From NCBI GenBank assembly GCA_017457015.1, contig JAFTIG010000060.1, positions 4,002 to 68,001 of the forward strand: 64,000 nt of DNA, given 5' to 3'. The stretch is from Clostridia bacterium (lineage in GTDB: Bacteria > Bacillota_A > Clostridia > Christensenellales > Borkfalkiaceae). The notes under the pieces were generated by a model, which saw only the letters and a list, made by a program, of their open reading frames with translations, did no database searches and was not told the DNA's origin. The position numbers and the translations under genes are program-made. Positions 8,150 to 18,435 of this stretch are shown here, piece after piece. Within the stretch, counting starts at the first letter, position 1, and each line of letters starts with the position of its first letter.

Positions 8150-8176
8150 AAACGCGACTGAATTTCAGTCGCGTTT
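8150..8176. terminator. Bidirectional terminator between two convergent lipoprotein genes
   Basis: A near-perfect 12-13-bp inverted repeat (8150-8162 with 8164-8176) lies between the convergent genes. A weaker stem (GCAC/GTGC) lies just before it at about 8108-8128. Confidence 0.65.
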
Positions 8177-8201
8177 AGCGTTTGATTGATGTTTATAAGT
8201 A

Positions 8202-9413
8202 TTATAACTTTGTTATCGTAACTTCCTTAAGGGTATATTTCAGTGCGCCCAAGTGATTGAATCCACCGTATTCTATAAGAGTTTCAACGTATACGAGCGG
8301 TAACGATCTTTCATAACTGTCACGACTGTCGGTTATAGCGCTTTCGTTTGAAAGTGCGTCCGTCTTAACGTTTTTCTGTAACACTACGTATTGCGCAGTA
8401 CCTACGTTATCAGTTCCGCCTATTACGAACGAAACGTTTTTAACGGGTATTGAAAGGTCGGTTGGGTTTGGCGTGGTTTCGGTTGCCTTATCTATAATCG
8501 TTTGGTTATTATATTTTAAGCCACCGTCAAGTTTTAGCGTGCTGTCGTTTGCGTTTTTAACGGTCAAATCTTTTGCTTCTCCGTATACGGGGGAAACGGT
8601 CGGGATAGTCGTGCTACTTTCAGCGGAGAGCCCTGTGTTCCTTATAGCGAATAAAAGTTGGTTGTTGTCGATAAGTCTTTTTACTTCGTATTCGTAAGTG
8701 TTAGTACCGCCGTTTAATGCTTTGAGTTTATTGACGAGTGCCGTTTGATCTTCGGTTCTATTTTCTTTTACTGTATCGAGTGCGGTCCTTATCGCATTTA
8801 AGTCCACCGCGTTCACGTCTTCATCTTTTTCTGCCGAATATTGCTTTTTCACTTGAGTGTAACTTCCGTTCCCGTACTTTGTCGTGTACTCAAATATTGC
8901 TTGAACTGTAGTTACCTTTCCGTTTGAAAGATAGATGAAAGTGTTTTTGATAAGAGATCTAGAATAGATGGGCGCAAGCGACTGACCTGATTCGTAAAAA
9001 TAAACTTCATTTATAACGTGGTCGTCAAAACTCTTTTCATTTTCCGTACCTTTCTCAAAAGTAACTTTTAGGCCTAGTTCACTTTTTAGATAAAAGATTT
9101 TAGCGTCGTAATTAATACTCTTACTGATAGTCGTCGTATCGGGATTACCGTTAAACGTCATTGTGTAAGTGCCTTTATAGTCGGGGATAAGAGAGTCTTT
9201 AATTCCGTCCGAACGTTTTATGCTAGCATAACTGTCAATGCGTTCAACGTCGTATTTAAGAATTTCCGTGTAGTCGGTATTGATTTCCGATGCACCGCCA
9301 CCGCCAGCATAATCGTTGTTGAACGAAAGTGGTGAAGTTTCTCCGCATCCGCTTAAAATAAGCATTGAGAGCGACAGAATTACTGCCGTCAAAGATAATA
9401 AAAATTTCTTCAT
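8202..9413 (-). CDS. Lipoprotein of unknown function
   Basis: 403 residues from the ATG at 9413, which has a GGAG site; a longer frame upstream lacks one. The signal peptide ends in ILSGC with Cys23. The mature part is rich in Ser, Thr, Asp and Asn and looks beta-stranded, with a helical, Lys/Glu-rich segment around residues 200-240. I recognise no family or catalytic motif. It is transcribed alone and shares a terminator with the LRR lipoprotein gene. Confidence 0.75.
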   Translation of the reverse strand: MKKFLLSLTAVILSLSMLILSGCGETSPLSFNNDYAGGGGASEINTDYTEILKYDVERIDSYASIKRSDGIKDSLIPDYKGTYTMTFNGNPDTTTISKSINYDAKIFYLKSELGLKVTFEKGTENEKSFDDHVINEVYFYESGQSLAPIYSRSLIKNTFIYLSNGKVTTVQAIFEYTTKYGNGSYTQVKKQYSAEKDEDVNAVDLNAIRTALDTVKENRTEDQTALVNKLKALNGGTNTYEYEVKRLIDNNQLLFAIRNTGLSAESSTTIPTVSPVYGEAKDLTVKNANDSTLKLDGGLKYNNQTIIDKATETTPNPTDLSIPVKNVSFVIGGTDNVGTAQYVVLQKNVKTDALSNESAITDSRDSYERSLPLVYVETLIEYGGFNHLGALKYTLKEVTITKL

Positions 9414-9523
9414 TTTATTCTCCGTTATATAATTGTCTATACAATAATACCACAAAATAAAAAAATTGTAAATACATACGCAAAAAAACTTTAAAAGTTT
9501 ATAAAATATGTTAAAATATAAGT

Positions 9524-12500
9524 ATGATAAAATTACTTACGACAAATTCTTATTTCAATTTATTTACGTTGCTTATAAAAAATATAGACGGCGTAAACGC
9601 GGTCGGCGGAAAAAATATAGTTTTTTGCGAAGAAAAGGTTTCGCTTATGGCGGAGCGTATGCTTTGTGCCGAAACGGGCGGTAGTTTTAATACCGACGTG
9701 TATTCGTTCGGCAATTTTTTGCGTACGAAAAAACAGGTGGATAACGTTTTAAGTAAAGAAGGCTCGGCAATGGCGGTAAAGCGAATACTCTCGTCGTGCA
9801 ATCTCAAATGTTTCAAAGCGAGCAAGACCACGCTTGCGCCCACCCTTTACGAACTCATCATGCAACTAAAGAGCGCCAAAGTTTTACCGAGCGATATAGC
9901 GGTTGCAGCCGACGGCGTGGACGGGATACTCAAAAGTAAACTGCAAGACGTAGCGGAGATTTATTCTAGGTACGAAGAATTTATTAAAGAAAACGGTTAC
10001 GAAGACCAAAGTTCTATTTTGACCTATCTGCCCACGATTATAGAAGATAGTGATTTAATTTGCAGTGCAAACGTATACTTGGTAGGTTTTTCCGGCTTTA
10101 CTGCGCAGATACGCGCCGTGATTGATAAACTTATAGACAAGGCAAAGAGCGTCACTGCGATTTTGTGCGAAGGGGAAAATCCCTTGGTGTTCGTAAACGA
10201 AACTGCAACTTTTATAAGACGCGTTGCAAAAGAAAAGGGCGTAGCCATACTTGAAGAGCGGTATGACAGCGGATATTCTACGGCGGGGAGAGTAATAGTC
10301 GATAACTTATTTTATCCGTCAAAAAAAGAAAGTCGCGCCATTACCGAAAAAGGCAACGTACACCTATACGCAGCGCCGTCAGGGGCAAAAGAAGTCGAAA
10401 GAGTTGGACAGGTAATTAAACGCCTAGTAATGCACGGAGCGTGCCGTTATCGCGATATTACGATTGCATTGCCCGATATAGGCGGATATAGAGAATATAT
10501 TAAAAGTTCGTTCAATGCGCTCGGGATACCGTTCTTTTTAGACGAGCGCAAAAAACCCGATAACCATCCGCTAATAACGTTAATCTTATCGTATATAGAC
10601 GCTTATAGAAAGAATTTTGAAAGAAACGCGCTAACTGCGTTTTTTAAAAATCCGCTATATTCTGCCGACAAAGAATTTACCGATGAGTTCAGTAAATATC
10701 TTATTAAATACAATATAAATTACGGTAGAATAAGAGAGCCGTTCACCTTTTCTACCGATGGAAAATACGACCTTAACGATTTTGAAGAATTTAGAAAAAC
10801 GCTCTGTGATTTCAGTGAGCGTTTTGACGTGCGCGGTATGATAGACAAACTTTTGGTGAAAGAAAAGATCGACGGATTCACTGAAAGGCTAAAAGCCGTT
10901 GGAGAAAGCGAAGAGGCGGCGGTAAACGTTCAGATTTATGAAAAAGTAATTAAGATTTTAGACGAAATGCAGATGCTTTTATCGGGCGTTAAAATGTCGG
11001 TAGCCGAGTATAAGGCGGTATTTTTGAGCGGTGTTGCCGCGTTAGAGTTATCCATTATTCCACAGTATAACGACGCCGTGTTTATAGGCGGATATAAGGC
11101 TACTGCGCTCGCTAAAGCAGATTATTTATTTGCAATGGGGCTTACTGCAGACGTGCCTAACGTACGTTCCGACGTCGCGCTTTTATCGGACGGAGATATA
11201 GATGCTTTGGAAAAAATCAAGGTTATGGTAGAGCCGAAGATAAAAGTAGTTAATCACCGAACGCGTGAAAACGTCGCGCTTGCGCTCGCCGCGTTTAATA
11301 AGAAATTATTTTTATCTTACCCCGTATCGGCAGTAGACGGCAAAAAGAACGAAAAGAGCGAAGTTGTAACTTCTATATCGTCACTCATAGAGTTTGATAA
11401 GTTTCCTGAAGAGCACGGATATTTAACCTTTAAGCAAGGATTAAAAACGTTTGCGAAAGAGAGCGGAGAGTTTTACGACGGGATTAGGGCAGACTTTTCA
11501 GACGCATCCACCTTTTACGCAACCGACCAAACGGGTACTGCAAAAGAAATGGTAGAGCGTGCCAACAGAAAAATTCAAATAACACTTGACAGAAAAGTGG
11601 ACGGTTTATTAGGCAAAGAAACGTCGCCTACAACGATCGAAGATTATTATAAGTGCCCGTACCGTGCGTTTTTAGCGCACGTTTTAAGGCTTGAAAACCA
11701 AGACGACGGGAGCGTTAGCGTGTTATCTGTAGGTAATCTTATGCACGAGATTTTTCGCCGTTATGCAAACGAGATGGACAAAGTTACGGACGAGCGGAGT
11801 TCCGACCAACTTTTTGACAAGATAAAAGATAAAATTTTAGAGAGAGAAGAATACAAAAGGTTTTTATCAGACGGGGCTAACAGGGCAGCCGTTTCGCGCG
11901 TTGTAAGGGAGAGTAAAAAGTATTGCTATGAAACTTTTAACTCGCTTAAAGACTCGTCTTTTAAAGTATCAAAAACCGAAGCGTCTTTCGGGGACGGAAA
12001 AGATTATCCCGCAATATCACTAAACGGTGGAGCGGTAAAACTTAAGGGCAAGATAGATAGAGTTGACGAGAGCGACTCGTATTTTAGAGTGCTCGATTAT
12101 AAGACGGGTAAGGCAGACGCTGCTGATAAAGCGTTGTTTGCGGGGTTAAAGTTACAACTTTATCTTTACGCGGCGGCGGTTAAAGGAAAATATCCCGACG
12201 GGGAAAAACAGCCTGCTGGACTTTACTATTTACCAGTTGCCGATAAATACGAAAAGCACGACGACAAGAAAAAGTGTATGGCTGTAGGTAAAACGCTCGG
12301 AGATAAAGATGCGCTTTTATCGCAGGATAAACTTATAGAAGTCAACGGGGAAAGTCTATTCGTGCCCGTTAAAAAAGATAAAAACGGCAAATTTAAGAAC
12401 GTGACGGACGGTCAAACGCTCTCTGCGTATATCGATTACGCGGTTGAGATAAGTTCGCTTGCGGCAAAGCGTATGACCGACGGCGTGATAGTACCGTCAC

Positions 12501-12631
12501 CGTTTGAAGGAGTTTGCGATTATTGCGAATTTAAATCACTATGCGGTGGTTTGGGCGTAGAAAGGTCGCTAGGAAAGGTTTGCGAAAAGACTATTACGGA
12601 CGCTAAAAAGGGGGGTGGGGAAAATGGCTGA
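9524..12631 (+). CDS. addB: AddB/RexB-type subunit of the AddAB helicase-nuclease
   Basis: 1035 residues. The C-terminal PD-(D/E)XK nuclease has LDYKTGKAD near residue 860. The iron-sulfur cluster cysteines are placed as in AddB: one in YKCPYRAF near 711 and three in CDYCEFKSLC near 998. The N-terminus has no GxxxxGK(S/T) P-loop, which Bacillus AddB carries; this resembles RexB-type subunits. With AddA it processes double-strand breaks for RecA loading and recognises Chi. Its end overlaps the start of addA by 8 bases, so the two are translationally coupled. Confidence 0.9.
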   Translation: MIKLLTTNSYFNLFTLLIKNIDGVNAVGGKNIVFCEEKVSLMAERMLCAETGGSFNTDVYSFGNFLRTKKQVDNVLSKEGSAMAVKRILSSCNLKCFKASKTTLAPTLYELIMQLKSAKVLPSDIAVAADGVDGILKSKLQDVAEIYSRYEEFIKENGYEDQSSILTYLPTIIEDSDLICSANVYLVGFSGFTAQIRAVIDKLIDKAKSVTAILCEGENPLVFVNETATFIRRVAKEKGVAILEERYDSGYSTAGRVIVDNLFYPSKKESRAITEKGNVHLYAAPSGAKEVERVGQVIKRLVMHGACRYRDITIALPDIGGYREYIKSSFNALGIPFFLDERKKPDNHPLITLILSYIDAYRKNFERNALTAFFKNPLYSADKEFTDEFSKYLIKYNINYGRIREPFTFSTDGKYDLNDFEEFRKTLCDFSERFDVRGMIDKLLVKEKIDGFTERLKAVGESEEAAVNVQIYEKVIKILDEMQMLLSGVKMSVAEYKAVFLSGVAALELSIIPQYNDAVFIGGYKATALAKADYLFAMGLTADVPNVRSDVALLSDGDIDALEKIKVMVEPKIKVVNHRTRENVALALAAFNKKLFLSYPVSAVDGKKNEKSEVVTSISSLIEFDKFPEEHGYLTFKQGLKTFAKESGEFYDGIRADFSDASTFYATDQTGTAKEMVERANRKIQITLDRKVDGLLGKETSPTTIEDYYKCPYRAFLAHVLRLENQDDGSVSVLSVGNLMHEIFRRYANEMDKVTDERSSDQLFDKIKDKILEREEYKRFLSDGANRAAVSRVVRESKKYCYETFNSLKDSSFKVSKTEASFGDGKDYPAISLNGGAVKLKGKIDRVDESDSYFRVLDYKTGKADAADKALFAGLKLQLYLYAAAVKGKYPDGEKQPAGLYYLPVADKYEKHDDKKKCMAVGKTLGDKDALLSQDKLIEVNGESLFVPVKKDKNGKFKNVTDGQTLSAYIDYAVEISSLAAKRMTDGVIVPSPFEGVCDYCEFKSLCGGLGVERSLGKVCEKTITDAKKGGGENG

Positions 12632-15600
12632 ATTTACTAAAGAACAGGCAAGAGCCGTTTATCACGAGAAAGGCAATATTCTCGTTTCCGCGTCGGCAGG
12701 TAGCGGTAAAACGCACACGATGATCGAGCGAGTAAAACGCCTTATACTGGAAAAAGGAGTGAGCGTTAACCAAATACTAGCCGTAACTTTTACCGAGTCT
12801 GCTGCGGCGGATATGAAGGAAAAACTTAAAAAGGCGCTCACTGCTCAAATAGACAAAGGCGACGAGAAAACTATTGTTAGAGAATTAAACGAAATTCCAA
12901 CCGCAGATATATCGACTTTGCACGCATTTTGCGGTAGGCTTATAAGGCAGTATTTTTTTGCGGTAGGACTATCGCCCGACTTTAAGATTATAGACGAGTC
13001 CGAGTCTGCCGTTATGCGCAACGAATGTATAGAAAAGACTTTTAAGGAGTTTTACGACGGTAGCGAAGAGTGGTTCTATACGTTAGTAGACCGCCACGCC
13101 GTAGGTAGAACGGACGCAAATTTAAAAGAATTGATACTCTCTGCTTACGCTTTTTGTGACAGTGAAGCCGATCCTGAAATATTGATGGATAAGTATGTGG
13201 AAAATTATTCCGAAAACGGCTTTAACGCGCTTATAACCGAGTATAAGAAGAGTTTAGACGAAACCCTTGAAAAAATACTTTTAGACCTAACCGAAGCCCT
13301 TGAAACTTTTAAGTTGTATCAGTATAAAAAGGCTACTGATTTTACTGCGTCGCTAATTGGGGTGGTTAAAGAATTACTTGGCGGAGAAGATATTTACGTC
13401 GTAAAAGGGTTTGAAAACTTTTCTTTGCGTTTAGACGTTGAAAGAAAGTTAGATCCGACGGCGGTTGAGTATAAAGAAATCGTTGCTAGCGCACGCGATA
13501 CGGTCAAAGACCTTTGTAAGAAGTTCGCAAAACATATTACCGACAAAGAGAGCGATATAAAATATTTCAAGAATTGCGCTCGGCATACCGAGTGGTTGGT
13601 TAAGGTGTTAAAGCGTTTTGGGGAAATTTACACGCAAGAAAAGCGAGAAGAGAACGTTTTGGATTTTAACGACCTAGAACATTTTGCTTTAAAAATTTTA
13701 CGGGACGGTCAAATAAGAGAAACCGTGCGCAAGAAGTACGAATACGTTTTCGTGGACGAGTATCAAGATACCAACGGCGTTCAAGAAGAAATTATAAACT
13801 TGCTTTCAAACGACAACCTGTTTATGGTTGGGGATATAAAACAGAGTATTTACGGTTTCCGCGGTTGTAGACCTGACTTTTTTGATAATAAGTTTATTCG
13901 CATGCAAGCGCTTGGGCAAGACGTGGTACAATTAAACGATAATTTCCGTTCGGCGCAGAAGGTGATAGATACGGTTAACGCCGTGTTTAATTACTGTATG
14001 GTAAAAAAATATTTCGGCTCTAATTATAAAGGTAATTCCGAACTAAAATCGGGCGGAGTGTATCCTAAAGATAAAATAGGTAGGGCAGAACTACATTTTT
14101 TGCAAAAGCGAGAAAAGGAAAAAAAGTCGGAAGAAGAACCGCGCTTATACGATATTTTAGAGCAGATAGAAAGTGAAAAAGAAGACCAAACTGCAAATAT
14201 TGCATCGCTTTTAACCGAGATAATAAACGACGAACTTACTAAAACTTATTACGACGCTAAAGAAGGAAAGGAAAAACAAGTAACCTACGGGGATATAGCG
14301 ATACTTACTAGAAGTAAAAACAGTCAGTTCGTTTTGGATTTGGTAAAGGGATTAAATAGACACGGTATTCCCGTATCGTCGGACGTAAAAGAGAACGTCT
14401 GCGACTTTCCGGAAATATCAACGGTGGTAAACGCTATGCGACTTGTTGATTGTTTTTTACAAGATATTCCGCTTGCGTCCACGCTAAAGAGCCCGATAGG
14501 CGGTTTTACCGACGGGGATTTTTACGAAATAGTCGATTTTTACCGTGTCGATAATCAAGACGAATACGGCAGTTTTTGCGATGCGTTTACTTATTATATA
14601 AATAACGCAGACACCCCCTTAGCGGAGCGGTTAAAGGACTTTAAGGAGTATTTTGACGGAGTTAGGATGCTATCCGATTTCGTCGGCGCGGAAGGGGTGA
14701 TGAATAAACTCGTAAAAGATAAAGACCTTGACGGTTTTTTACTCGCCGAGAAAAACGGAAGAATAAAATTCGCAAGGTTAAAACGGCTTATTTCTGCATC
14801 AGTGTCGGGTGGAAAACGGCTTACGGTAAAAGAGTTTTTACATAAGGTAGATACCTGCCCCGACGCGTTCGGGTTTTCCGAGTGCGGAGAAGAAAACACC
14901 GTAAAGGCAATGACCATACACGCGTCTAAAGGTTTAGAATTTCCCGTAGTTATAGTGTGCGGGTTAGAGCGGGCAATGAACGACGAAGACGAACACGGTG
15001 AGATACTGTTTAGCCGTGATTATGGGTTTGCCGTAAAGCGTTATGACGACGCTTTGCGCACTAAAGAAGAAACGCTGTTGCGCGGTGTTATAAAAGAACA
15101 GAAGAAAAGAGAACGCTTAAAAGAAGAGATGCGACTGTTTTACGTTGCGCTTACGCGTGCAAAGTATTCTCTGCATTTAACTTTTGAAGGGAAAGAAGAC
15201 TGTAGAAAGAGTGAATTTGTCGGTGCGGAGCATTTTATAGATTACGTTCCCGAGTGGATTGACGCGACAAGACATAAAGAAACCGACTTTGATTTTACTA
15301 ACTTAAAAAAGGGTGTGGAAACCATATTGATAGGTAAAGCCGATCAAAAAAAGATGCAGGAGATGCTCGTTAACTTTTCATACGTCTATCCGCATACGGC
15401 GGAAACCGAACTGCCCTTAAAAACCGACGTTACGGCAGCGGCAAAAACCGACGACGGCGGTTATAGGTACGTTCTCTTTGACGAGCCGTCACCCGACCCC
15501 GAAAAGGGTATTATCGCGCATAAGATACTTGAATATTACGACTTTAAGAGTTCGCTTGACGTGTACGAACAAACCCAACTTATGGTAAAAGGCGGATTGC

Positions 15601-15980
15601 TCACTGAACAAGAAAAGAGCAAAATCAATCTTGATAGGATTGCAAAAGCCCTAGGTAGCGGCGCGTTACAGTGCGTTAAAGGACTTAAAACGTATAGGGA
15701 AAAGACCTTTATTTGCGCAGTCCCTGCAAATCTTGTTATGGATAGCGACAGTTTGGAAACGGTGGTTATGCAAGGTATGATTGACCTTTTGGCGTTAGGG
15801 GACGAGCACGCAGTGGTAGTGGACTATAAATATTCGGCACTAGAAGCAGACAGCCTTGAAAGAAAGTATAAAAAACAACTCGACCTTTACGCTTACGCCG
15901 TGGAAAAGGTACTGAATAAACGCGTGACTGATAAAATTATTATAAACGTGTTTACAGGCGACGTGGTTTATTTAACTTAA
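12624..15980 (+). CDS. addA: AddA subunit, UvrD-like helicase-nuclease
   Basis: 1118 residues from ATG 12624, which follows a G-rich ribosome-binding site overlapping the end of addB. Walker A SASAGSGKT is near residues 23-31 and the TFTESAAADMKEKL helicase motif Ia region follows. DEYQDTNGVQ is Walker B, NFRSA and MTIHASKGLEFPVV are SF1A helicase motifs, and FYVALTRAK is motif VI. The C-terminal nuclease has AHKILEYYDF and VVDYKYS. All parts of an active translocase plus RecB-type nuclease are present. It forms the end-processing complex with AddB. Confidence 0.95.
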   Translation: MAEFTKEQARAVYHEKGNILVSASAGSGKTHTMIERVKRLILEKGVSVNQILAVTFTESAAADMKEKLKKALTAQIDKGDEKTIVRELNEIPTADISTLHAFCGRLIRQYFFAVGLSPDFKIIDESESAVMRNECIEKTFKEFYDGSEEWFYTLVDRHAVGRTDANLKELILSAYAFCDSEADPEILMDKYVENYSENGFNALITEYKKSLDETLEKILLDLTEALETFKLYQYKKATDFTASLIGVVKELLGGEDIYVVKGFENFSLRLDVERKLDPTAVEYKEIVASARDTVKDLCKKFAKHITDKESDIKYFKNCARHTEWLVKVLKRFGEIYTQEKREENVLDFNDLEHFALKILRDGQIRETVRKKYEYVFVDEYQDTNGVQEEIINLLSNDNLFMVGDIKQSIYGFRGCRPDFFDNKFIRMQALGQDVVQLNDNFRSAQKVIDTVNAVFNYCMVKKYFGSNYKGNSELKSGGVYPKDKIGRAELHFLQKREKEKKSEEEPRLYDILEQIESEKEDQTANIASLLTEIINDELTKTYYDAKEGKEKQVTYGDIAILTRSKNSQFVLDLVKGLNRHGIPVSSDVKENVCDFPEISTVVNAMRLVDCFLQDIPLASTLKSPIGGFTDGDFYEIVDFYRVDNQDEYGSFCDAFTYYINNADTPLAERLKDFKEYFDGVRMLSDFVGAEGVMNKLVKDKDLDGFLLAEKNGRIKFARLKRLISASVSGGKRLTVKEFLHKVDTCPDAFGFSECGEENTVKAMTIHASKGLEFPVVIVCGLERAMNDEDEHGEILFSRDYGFAVKRYDDALRTKEETLLRGVIKEQKKRERLKEEMRLFYVALTRAKYSLHLTFEGKEDCRKSEFVGAEHFIDYVPEWIDATRHKETDFDFTNLKKGVETILIGKADQKKMQEMLVNFSYVYPHTAETELPLKTDVTAAAKTDDGGYRYVLFDEPSPDPEKGIIAHKILEYYDFKSSLDVYEQTQLMVKGGLLTEQEKSKINLDRIAKALGSGALQCVKGLKTYREKTFICAVPANLVMDSDSLETVVMQGMIDLLALGDEHAVVVDYKYSALEADSLERKYKKQLDLYAYAVEKVLNKRVTDKIIINVFTGDVVYLT

Positions 15981-16052
15981 TAAAAGACAAATATAGATAA
16001 AAAAATCCGTTATTCGACTTGTGGAAAGGTATAAAATTTTCAAGAGGTGGTT

Positions 16053-16685
16053 ATGGCGGATTTTTTTAACGGCGTTATAGACCGTATAAGAGTTAACGTC
16101 GGTACGGTAGGGGTTTTCATAATTTTGTTTTTTGTACTTACGGTAGCGTTTATCGTTTTTTTACCGACGTGTGTTTTTAAAAGAGAATTTACCTTAAAAA
16201 AACGCGTGGCATTTTTACCGTTTGCAGTGGGAGTCATCGCCGTTCAAGGCGGTGCGGAAATAATAATAGGCGGTGATAGTCTAGTCTTGATTTTAGCAGG
16301 ACTATGTATATTTTTTGTGGGTATTATTTTTACTATCCCCGTTAAGCGTACGGAGTATAGGCAAGAGCACGTTGAGTTTGCAAAATTTTTAGATCAAAAG
16401 GCAAAATCCGTTATAAATACAAACTGCGACCGCTCCGTTGACAGAATAAAATGCGTAGAGCGAGAAGATAAAAAAGAAAGTGCGGAACTCGATTATTCGC
16501 ACGTTAAAAATATTTTAAGCAAGATGGAATATTATCCGCTTTCCGTGTCGGACAAAAGACAGGTTAAAGATCTAACCGTTGCGGTAAACCTTGCAGAGTC
16601 TGGCGATAACGGCACTGAGATAAAAAACCGTATTAACGACGGGCTTGGCGCACTTCTTAAAATAATGTCAAAACACGGAATTTAA
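16053..16685 (+). CDS. Membrane protein of unknown function
   Basis: 210 residues from ATG 16053, chosen because AGAGG lies just upstream; GTG 16047 would overlap that site. Three hydrophobic helices fill about residues 18-97. The soluble rest has YSHVKNILSKMEYYPLS near residue 150 and ends in a helix with DGLGALLKIMSKHG. I do not recognise the family. It follows addA by 72 bases on the same strand without an obvious terminator between them, so co-transcription is possible. Confidence 0.7.
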   Translation: MADFFNGVIDRIRVNVGTVGVFIILFFVLTVAFIVFLPTCVFKREFTLKKRVAFLPFAVGVIAVQGGAEIIIGGDSLVLILAGLCIFFVGIIFTIPVKRTEYRQEHVEFAKFLDQKAKSVINTNCDRSVDRIKCVEREDKKESAELDYSHVKNILSKMEYYPLSVSDKRQVKDLTVAVNLAESGDNGTEIKNRINDGLGALLKIMSKHGI

Positions 16686-16707
16686 TAAAATTTGTTCAAA
16701 ACAATGT

Positions 16708-16736
16708 AAAAAACCGTCAAAAAGGCGGTTTTTTGC
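16708..16736 (+). terminator. Terminator after the membrane protein gene
   Basis: A stem of A/T pairs closed by CCG/CGG (16708-16716 with 16726-16734) runs into a T-tract. Confidence 0.7.
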
Positions 16737-16745
16737 TTTTTACTA

Positions 16746-16774
16746 TTGACACGACATTGATTTTATTATATAAT
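16746..16774 (+). promoter_or_regulatory. Promoter of the InlB-repeat lipoprotein gene
   Basis: A consensus promoter: TTGACA (16746-16751), 17 bases, TATAAT (16769-16774). Confidence 0.75.
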
Positions 16775-16814
16775 AATTTAAATGTAATATCCTTTTAGGG
16801 GGAGGGATTTTTAA

Positions 16815-18332
16815 GTGAGGAAAAAAATTATAACGCTATTTTTAGCGATTATTATGTGTTTTGCACAAGGACTTACCATGGTTGGCTGCGACGTTATTGA
16901 CGACGATTCGACCTTTACGGTAACTTTTAGTGCGGGAGTGGACGATGCCGTTTTAATTTCAGGGGATATCGTTCAAACGGTTAACTCTGCAAACGAAATA
17001 GTCGAGCCAGTTTTCATTAGAGAAGGGTATAGATTCGTCGGGTGGACTTCAAGTATTCACAATATAAGCACGTCGAGAACTGTTAAAGCCATTTGGGAAA
17101 AATATTCGTTTATGGTGGTTTTCGACGGCGGTGACGGTGCTACTGAAGACGGACAACACGTCGTTGAAAAATTAGTGCCGGGGAGTTCTGTGATAATTCC
17201 GCCCGTATTTATTAGAAAGGGTTACACTCTTTCTTGGGATACCGATTTGACGGAGGTTAATTCTGCTTGTACGGTAAACGCAGTATGGACGGCAAACGAA
17301 TATACCTTAAAATTCTTTGATACCGACGGCTCGGACGTCGGCTTGGCGGAGAGAACTATAACGTACGATACTACGATTACCGATTTACCGACTTTGCCAG
17401 ATAAAGATATAGACGGTTTATTGCACAAATTCGTGCGTTGGGAAGATTCTTTAGGTATGCCCGTGAATAACGGTATAATTTGGAATACGGACGCTAACGT
17501 TTCAGTGTATGCAAAGTGGGCGCAAGACGAGTTTATCATAAGTTACGACTTGGCAGGGGGCAATCCCACGCAAAACCCCGGATCGTATTCGTCGTCCGAC
17601 GGCTCGGTGTTTATAAATAACCCCACCAGAAGCGGTTACGACTTTGCTGGTTGGACGGGAACGGGAATAAGCCAAGCGGTTAGTAATTTTGTAATCGAGC
17701 AAGGCACTAAGGGTGATATAAGTCTAGTGGCGACGTGGACTCCTAAAACTTATACTTTTAGTCTTGATGCCGGCGCAGGTAAGATAGTTGGTAGCAGTAG
17801 TAAAAATATAACGTTTGCAAGCCCTGTCGGCGAGTTGGTTGAACCCACTCGTGACGGCTATGCTTTTGCAGGTTGGGTTTATTCGGATACGGGCAGAGTT
17901 ATTACTGCAGATACGGTTTGGAATATCGAGCCGACCGAACTCGTTTTAAGAGCACAATATAACCGCTTATATACCGTAAGTTTTTCACTTACGTCGATTG
18001 TTAGAAAGTTGGACGTGCTCTGTGCGTTAAAAAGTTTGGGTAGTATAAACCTTAACGGGAAAGATTTTGAAGAATTTACGATAGTGGTTGAAGAAGGTAA
18101 GACGTTTGCCGATTACGGCATCAAGGCTTTACCGACTGTCGATCCGATAGAGCCTGCAGGCATGGACGAATATTCGTTCGGCGGTTACTGGAAATATTAT
18201 ATCGGTGATAATAAATTGCATAAGATTTATCCCGATACGATATTTAGCGACGAGAGTTTGCCCGGAGCAAAAGAAAGCGGAGTCGTAAAACTTATACCGC
18301 ACTGCCGTGCGCATTGGACGCCTGCGTATTAA
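16815..18332 (+). CDS. InlB-type (Listeria-Bacteroides) repeat lipoprotein
   Basis: 505 residues starting with GTG, preceded by an AGGGGGAGGGA ribosome-binding site. The signal peptide ends at MVGC with Cys25, an acceptable lipobox. The body carries about five InlB_B repeats, recognised by G-Y-x-F-x-G-W followed about 25 residues later by A-x-W: GYRFVGW, the divergent GYTLSW and LHKFVRW, then GYDFAGW and GYAFAGW. No LPXTG sorting motif is present, so the lipid anchor holds it. Such repeats form beta-grasp surface stalks. The ligand is unknown. A divergent domain follows the repeats (about residues 400-505). Confidence 0.85.
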   Translation: MRKKIITLFLAIIMCFAQGLTMVGCDVIDDDSTFTVTFSAGVDDAVLISGDIVQTVNSANEIVEPVFIREGYRFVGWTSSIHNISTSRTVKAIWEKYSFMVVFDGGDGATEDGQHVVEKLVPGSSVIIPPVFIRKGYTLSWDTDLTEVNSACTVNAVWTANEYTLKFFDTDGSDVGLAERTITYDTTITDLPTLPDKDIDGLLHKFVRWEDSLGMPVNNGIIWNTDANVSVYAKWAQDEFIISYDLAGGNPTQNPGSYSSSDGSVFINNPTRSGYDFAGWTGTGISQAVSNFVIEQGTKGDISLVATWTPKTYTFSLDAGAGKIVGSSSKNITFASPVGELVEPTRDGYAFAGWVYSDTGRVITADTVWNIEPTELVLRAQYNRLYTVSFSLTSIVRKLDVLCALKSLGSINLNGKDFEEFTIVVEEGKTFADYGIKALPTVDPIEPAGMDEYSFGGYWKYYIGDNKLHKIYPDTIFSDESLPGAKESGVVKLIPHCRAHWTPAY

Positions 18333-18371
18333 CTATTTTAGTTAAAAGGTGGTAATTTACCAGTAAATTTA

Positions 18372-18400
18372 TTGCAATTATTTGATAATTGATGTATAAT
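18372..18400 (+). promoter_or_regulatory. Promoter of the BY-kinase operon
   Basis: TTGCAA (18372-18377), 17 bases, TATAAT (18395-18400), 35 bases before the start codon. Confidence 0.65.
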
Positions 18401-18435
18401 AAAAATCAATCGAAAAAATTATTTGGAGAAATACT

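Noticed and set aside
9524..15980. AddAB pair as a dedicated anti-phage island
   Set aside because: AddAB is the standard double-strand-break repair complex of Firmicutes and no defence genes adjoin it.
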